Source: an uncultured Pseudomonadota bacterium
GTDB lineage: Bacteria; Pseudomonadota; Gammaproteobacteria; Steroidobacterales; Steroidobacteraceae
DNA: 8,870 nucleotides
Direction of reading: 5' to 3'
NCBI GenBank assembly: GCA_903910215.1
Contig: CAIVYV010000302.1
Span: 1 to 8,870, forward strand
In this document: positions 6,151-8,870 of the stretch, piece by piece
Numbering within the stretch: position 1 is the stretch's first letter
Layout: every line of letters starts with the position of its first letter
Program-made: the position numbers and the translations under genes
The notes under the pieces: generated by a model
What the model was told of the DNA's origin: nothing
What the model saw: the letters and a program-made list of their open reading frames with translations, nothing else
The model's database searches: none

Positions 6151-7142
6151 GTTCTGCTCGCTTTCGTCGGGCGCTACACGAGCGCTATGGCAATCCCCGC
6201 GATGTGTTGCGCGTAGTCGAGGTCGAAGAGGAAGTTCCGGCTGCCGACGAAATCGTCATCCGTATGGAAGCAGCAGCGATGCACATTGCTGATCTGCGCA
6301 CCATCGAGGGTGCCGATATGTTCCGAAACCCGTTGCCGCGTACGCCGGGGTTTGAGGGAGTTGGTCGTGTCCTGCGCGTGGGTTCGGCCGTCACCGCTTA
6401 TTCGATAGGTGACCGCGTCTTTCCTGCGCTGGCGTCTGGAACCTTTAGCGAACAGGTGCGGTGTATAGCCAGTCGCTGCATGCCTGCACCTGAGGGTGAT
6501 GCCGCGCAGCTATGTCTGCTGACAGTCAATGGACCAACCGCTGCTGTTCTGCTGGATGACTTCGTCGCGCTCAACGAAGGCGATTGGTTGATCCAAAATG
6601 CCGCGAACTCTAATTGCGGCCGCTTCGTACTGCAGTTGGCACGTCAGCGGGGCATCAAAACCATCAATGTAGTGCGGCGCGCGGAGATGGTGGCTGAATT
6701 GATCGAGATGGGCGGTGATGTCGTCTTGATCGATGGCCCCGATCTTGCGGATCGAGTGACTGCCGCCACCTCAGGCGCTGCGATTCGCTTGGGTATCGAT
6801 GCGGTCGCAGGATCCGCAACGCGACGAATCGCAGAATGCTTGTCGGCTGAAGCGCAATTGGTTTGCTATGGCGCCATGAGTGCGCAGCATTGTGAGCTCG
6901 ACTTCTATCGCCTGTTTCGCTTAGGTATCGAATTCCATGCTTTGAGTTTCGTACGACAGCTATCAAAAAGAAGCGCGCCGACGGTGCGCGCGCTCTATGC
7001 CGATCTGGCGGAGAAAATCGCAACGGGCGCGCTCTCGGCCCGGATCGCCGGGCGCTATCGTCTAGAAGAAATCACCGCTGCGTGCGAGCACGCAGCGATG
7101 ACTGGCTCCGATCGGGACGGCAAGGTCGTTATCGTCTTCTAA
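6147..7142 (+). CDS. MECR-like medium-chain reductase (2-enoyl thioester reductase/quinone oxidoreductase family)
   Basis: A 331-residue zinc-independent MDR protein. The start is taken as TTG 6147-6149, overlapping the upstream stop (TTGA), because the family core begins soon after (ALHERYGNP, residues 9-17) and no near ATG exists. The N-terminal GroES-like domain has PGFEGVGRV and GDRVFPAL. The cofactor domain has VNGPTAA (130-136), IQNAANSNCG (149-158) and TINVVRR (172-178), very like mitochondrial 2-enoyl-thioester reductases, which use NADPH to reduce 2-enoyl-CoA/ACP. The region that carries the active-site Tyr in MECR/Etr1p reads EGADMF here (residues 54-59), so that Tyr appears absent and the natural substrate may differ. 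It is last in the rightward operon, translationally coupled to the nitrilase-superfamily gene; its stop overlaps that of the convergent gene. A role reducing an enone or enoyl intermediate is an inference. Confidence 0.88.
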   Translation: MSSARFRRALHERYGNPRDVLRVVEVEEEVPAADEIVIRMEAAAMHIADLRTIEGADMFRNPLPRTPGFEGVGRVLRVGSAVTAYSIGDRVFPALASGTFSEQVRCIASRCMPAPEGDAAQLCLLTVNGPTAAVLLDDFVALNEGDWLIQNAANSNCGRFVLQLARQRGIKTINVVRRAEMVAELIEMGGDVVLIDGPDLADRVTAATSGAAIRLGIDAVAGSATRRIAECLSAEAQLVCYGAMSAQHCELDFYRLFRLGIEFHALSFVRQLSKRSAPTVRALYADLAEKIATGALSARIAGRYRLEEITAACEHAAMTGSDRDGKVVIVF

Positions 7143-8107
7143 GGGTTGACCAAGACCACTTTGCCGTAGTGAGTGCGAGCATCGACCATGCCGTGCGCCT
7201 CGACCAAGGCACTCATCGGTAGCGTCTTATCGACCACCGCTTTAAATTTGCCGTTGGCAAACAGCGGCAGAGCGAGCTCGCGGAAACTGCGCATCGATTC
7301 GGGGATGAATCGCGCACTTGATGAGATGCTCATCGCCAGCAATTGCAGATTGCGCATGCCGATGTTCAGGTTGAAGCACACCTGTCGTCCGCCGGTGCTG
7401 CCATACATGATGATGCGTCCTTCGGCCGCCATCGAATCGAACAATGCCGCTGCGGTTTCTTCGCCAATGGTCATCAGGCCGATATCGATACCATGCCCAT
7501 TTGTATCGTGGCGTACGAGTTCTGGAAGGTTGCCCGTTTTGTAGTTGTAGGCGGCGTCGGCGCCGGCGGCGATGCCACGTGCGCATTTATCGTCACGACT
7601 TGCAGTACCGGCAACCCAGCAGCCTTGCCACTTGGCAATTTGCAGTGCGGCACTACCGACGCTGCTGGCGATCGCTTCGATCAACACTTTCTCGCCGGCG
7701 CGCGAACGCGCTACGGTGACGAGGGCATGCCATGCCGTCAGCCAACCAACCGGTATCGCAGCGCCCTCGACGAAACTCAGTGAGTCGGGGAGGCGCAGTG
7801 TGTGCACCTCATCGAAAAGCACGTGCGTTGCGTGAGAGCCTCGAGCTCGCCCGAAGACCCGATCACCTACGGCGACGGAGGTCACTCCGGGTCCGATGGC
7901 CTCGACAATGCCCGCCGATTCCATTCCCATGACGAAGGGCAACGCTTGGCCGATATACGCCCCCGAACGCATACGGGTTTCGGCAAAGTTGATTCCCGAG
8001 GCCTTAACGGCCACACGTACTTGGCCAGGGCCGGGCACAAGCTCCGGCATTTCGACCCACTCCATAACCTCCGGTCCGCCGAAGGTCGCGACGCGCCAGC
8101 CGAACAT
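7139..8107 (-). CDS. Quinone oxidoreductase-like zinc-independent MDR protein
   Basis: A 322-residue MDR protein. The N-terminal domain shows VATFGGPEVMEW, PGPGQVRV, ASGINFAETRMRSG (Asn40) and the MGMESAGIVEAIGPGV and GDRVFG signature of the NADPH:quinone oxidoreductase family. There are no zinc-ligand cysteines. The cofactor domain has VLIEAIASSVGSAALQIAK (about 141-159). The usual GGVG is SSVG (Ser148-Ser149-Val150-Gly151), a conservative change. MYGSTGG and the ALPLFANGKFKAVVD C-terminal segment are typical. It should use NADPH to reduce quinones, enones or similar electrophiles in the cytoplasm. Its ATG directly abuts the GST stop (TAAATG), giving a two-gene operon, and GGAG is seen 10 bases before the ATG. 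A GST plus QOR pair fits handling of electrophiles. It shares overlapping stop codons with the convergent reductase, leaving no terminator space between them. Confidence 0.9.
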   Translation of the reverse strand: MFGWRVATFGGPEVMEWVEMPELVPGPGQVRVAVKASGINFAETRMRSGAYIGQALPFVMGMESAGIVEAIGPGVTSVAVGDRVFGRARGSHATHVLFDEVHTLRLPDSLSFVEGAAIPVGWLTAWHALVTVARSRAGEKVLIEAIASSVGSAALQIAKWQGCWVAGTASRDDKCARGIAAGADAAYNYKTGNLPELVRHDTNGHGIDIGLMTIGEETAAALFDSMAAEGRIIMYGSTGGRQVCFNLNIGMRNLQLLAMSISSSARFIPESMRSFRELALPLFANGKFKAVVDKTLPMSALVEAHGMVDARTHYGKVVLVNP

Positions 8108-8731
8108 TTAGTGACGGCTCCGCAAGAAGCCGCGGAAACCCGCGTCGTATTCCTTGATCCAGCCCTGTGTGAGCGGATTCGCCTGCATCGATGACCACCA
8201 CTGCGCGATCTTCGGATAGTCCTTGAAGTCTTCTTCGACGCCGCACAGATTCGTCACGATGCCCATCATCTGCAGGCAAGGAAGCAGAGCGCAATCGGCG
8301 TAAGCCGAAGGAGCCATGAAGTGTTCGAGTTGGGCCAAGCTTTTCCGGTAGGCTGTCGTTGCCGCCTGCACCGCGTCGGCATTTCGCTTCTCCGGGTTGA
8401 GATTGCCAAAGAAAGCATTGCCTTGCGGCATGACGTAGAGATCGACGATGCGGCCGAGGAGTCGTGCGCGCGCACGCTCAGCGGGATCAGCCGGCAGCAA
8501 GGGTTTCTGCGGGTAAGCGTCTTCAAGATAATCCAGAATCACCATCGACTCGGCAATCGCTTGGTTACCAATATCGAGAGCCGGCATTTTACCGAGCGGA
8601 TTGATCTGCAGATATTCCGGTGACTTGATGCCGTTCGTCGGCATTTCCGCGTCGAGATTCAATCCCTTCATCCGAGCCGCATAGACGACTCGGGCGACGT
8701 AGGGGGAAATGATCGATCCGTACAGTTTCAT
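8108..8731 (-). CDS. Glutathione S-transferase family protein
   Basis: A 207-residue protein from ATG 8729-8731, chosen because GGAG (8737-8740) lies 5 bases upstream and MKLYGS is the usual GST beginning; the open frame continues upstream into an unrelated amidase-like sequence. The thioredoxin-like domain has SPYVARV with the possible glutathione-activating Ser9, NPLGKMPAL with cis-Pro50, and the glutathione-binding pair Glu61-Ser62 in ESMVILDYL. The all-alpha C-terminal domain includes APSAYADCALLP, resembling the N-capping-box region, and ends at about the usual family length. It should conjugate glutathione to electrophiles or act as an isomerase or dehalogenase in the cytoplasm; the class is not assigned. 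It is followed without a gap by the quinone-oxidoreductase-like gene. Its own promoter region is replaced or interrupted by the amidase-like fragment starting about 28 bases upstream. Confidence 0.9.
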   Translation of the reverse strand: MKLYGSIISPYVARVVYAARMKGLNLDAEMPTNGIKSPEYLQINPLGKMPALDIGNQAIAESMVILDYLEDAYPQKPLLPADPAERARARLLGRIVDLYVMPQGNAFFGNLNPEKRNADAVQAATTAYRKSLAQLEHFMAPSAYADCALLPCLQMMGIVTNLCGVEEDFKDYPKIAQWWSSMQANPLTQGWIKEYDAGFRGFLRSRH

Positions 8732-8758
8732 GTGGTCTCCGGTGATGGCTTCTGAGGT

Positions 8759-8869
8759 CGATGCAAGTGCTGTCGAAGATCCACCACCTGAGCCGCCAGG
8801 AATTCTGGATAAATCCCATGGATTATGAGTTGGTCCGTAGGCAGAGTTTTCAGTTGATGAGCCCATAGC
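8759..8869 (-). pseudogene. gatA: Fragment of an amidase-signature protein, GatA-like, cut off at both ends
   Basis: The minus strand here translates as an open frame coming from beyond the right edge: AMGSSTENSAYGP, NPWDLSRIPGGSGGG and SSTALAS. These are hallmark motifs of the amidase-signature family and especially of GatA, the glutamyl-tRNA(Gln) amidotransferase subunit that transamidates Glu-tRNA(Gln). The GGSGGGS variant is, from memory, more usual in actinobacterial GatA. The match ends at about 8759, before the expected nucleophile segment (GSDTGGS), so the triad is incomplete. About 27 bases later, in the same frame, the GST begins. Codons are AT-leaning (TCA, ACT, TTA, AGA, CCA), and local GC is about 49%, below that of the neighbours. 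Either an assembly chimera at a contig end or a truncated, acquired gene fits; a true GatA-GST fusion is unlikely because the GST has its own ribosome binding site. Confidence 0.75.
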
Positions 8870-8870
8870 A

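Noticed and set aside
8108..8866. A genuine GatA-GST fusion protein
   Set aside because: The GST has its own ATG with GGAG at 5-base spacing and a normal family start; the amidase-like part breaks off before its catalytic nucleophile and has different codon use.

Overview
The window looks like bacterial DNA from a Gram-negative organism of moderately high GC, most likely a proteobacterium. The evidence is Sec- and Tat-type export signals, an S9 prolyl-oligopeptidase-family enzyme, a beta/gammaproteobacterial-style glutathione S-transferase and very tight gene packing. No species-level marker is present. No tRNA, rRNA, CRISPR array, insertion sequence or origin was seen. The only non-coding stretches are a few tens of bases, so there is no gene-free region above 300 bases.

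Layout. A divergent pair of transcription units starts from a 60-base spacer at 4596-4655. The leftward unit (minus strand) runs Asp/Glu/hydantoin racemase-family protein (3771-4595), secreted S9 peptidase (1695-3746), Tat-signal NAD-dependent epimerase/dehydratase-like protein (579-1694) and a membrane-anchored NAD(P)-binding Rossmann protein (1-574, cut by the window edge). The rightward unit (plus strand) runs SnoaL/NTF2-like protein (4656-5081), nitrilase-superfamily protein (5101-6150) and MECR-like medium-chain reductase (6147-7142). The last two very probably use TTG starts. It meets tail-to-tail, with overlapping stop codons, a second minus-strand pair: glutathione S-transferase (8108-8731) followed by a quinone-oxidoreductase-like MDR protein (7139-8107). 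The last ~110 bases (about 8759-8870) encode a piece of an amidase-signature protein very like GatA. It is in frame with the GST but differs in codon use from the rest, so it is either a truncated foreign gene or an assembly chimera.

How the genes may work together. The mix of C-N hydrolase fold, racemase/decarboxylase fold, NTF2 fold, two NAD(P)H-dependent reductases and a GST resembles a small-molecule catabolic or modification island, with a peptidase and two envelope-targeted Rossmann proteins alongside. The substrate cannot be read from the sequence. The most notable signal is that two of the expected cysteine enzymes, one on each side of the divergent promoter region, have serine where the family catalytic cysteine should be: racemase-family Ser74 and nitrilase-family Ser180, the latter also with Arg for the catalytic Lys. 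Their surrounding motifs are intact. This suggests altered chemistry or a binding role rather than decay, and is the best candidate for something undescribed here.
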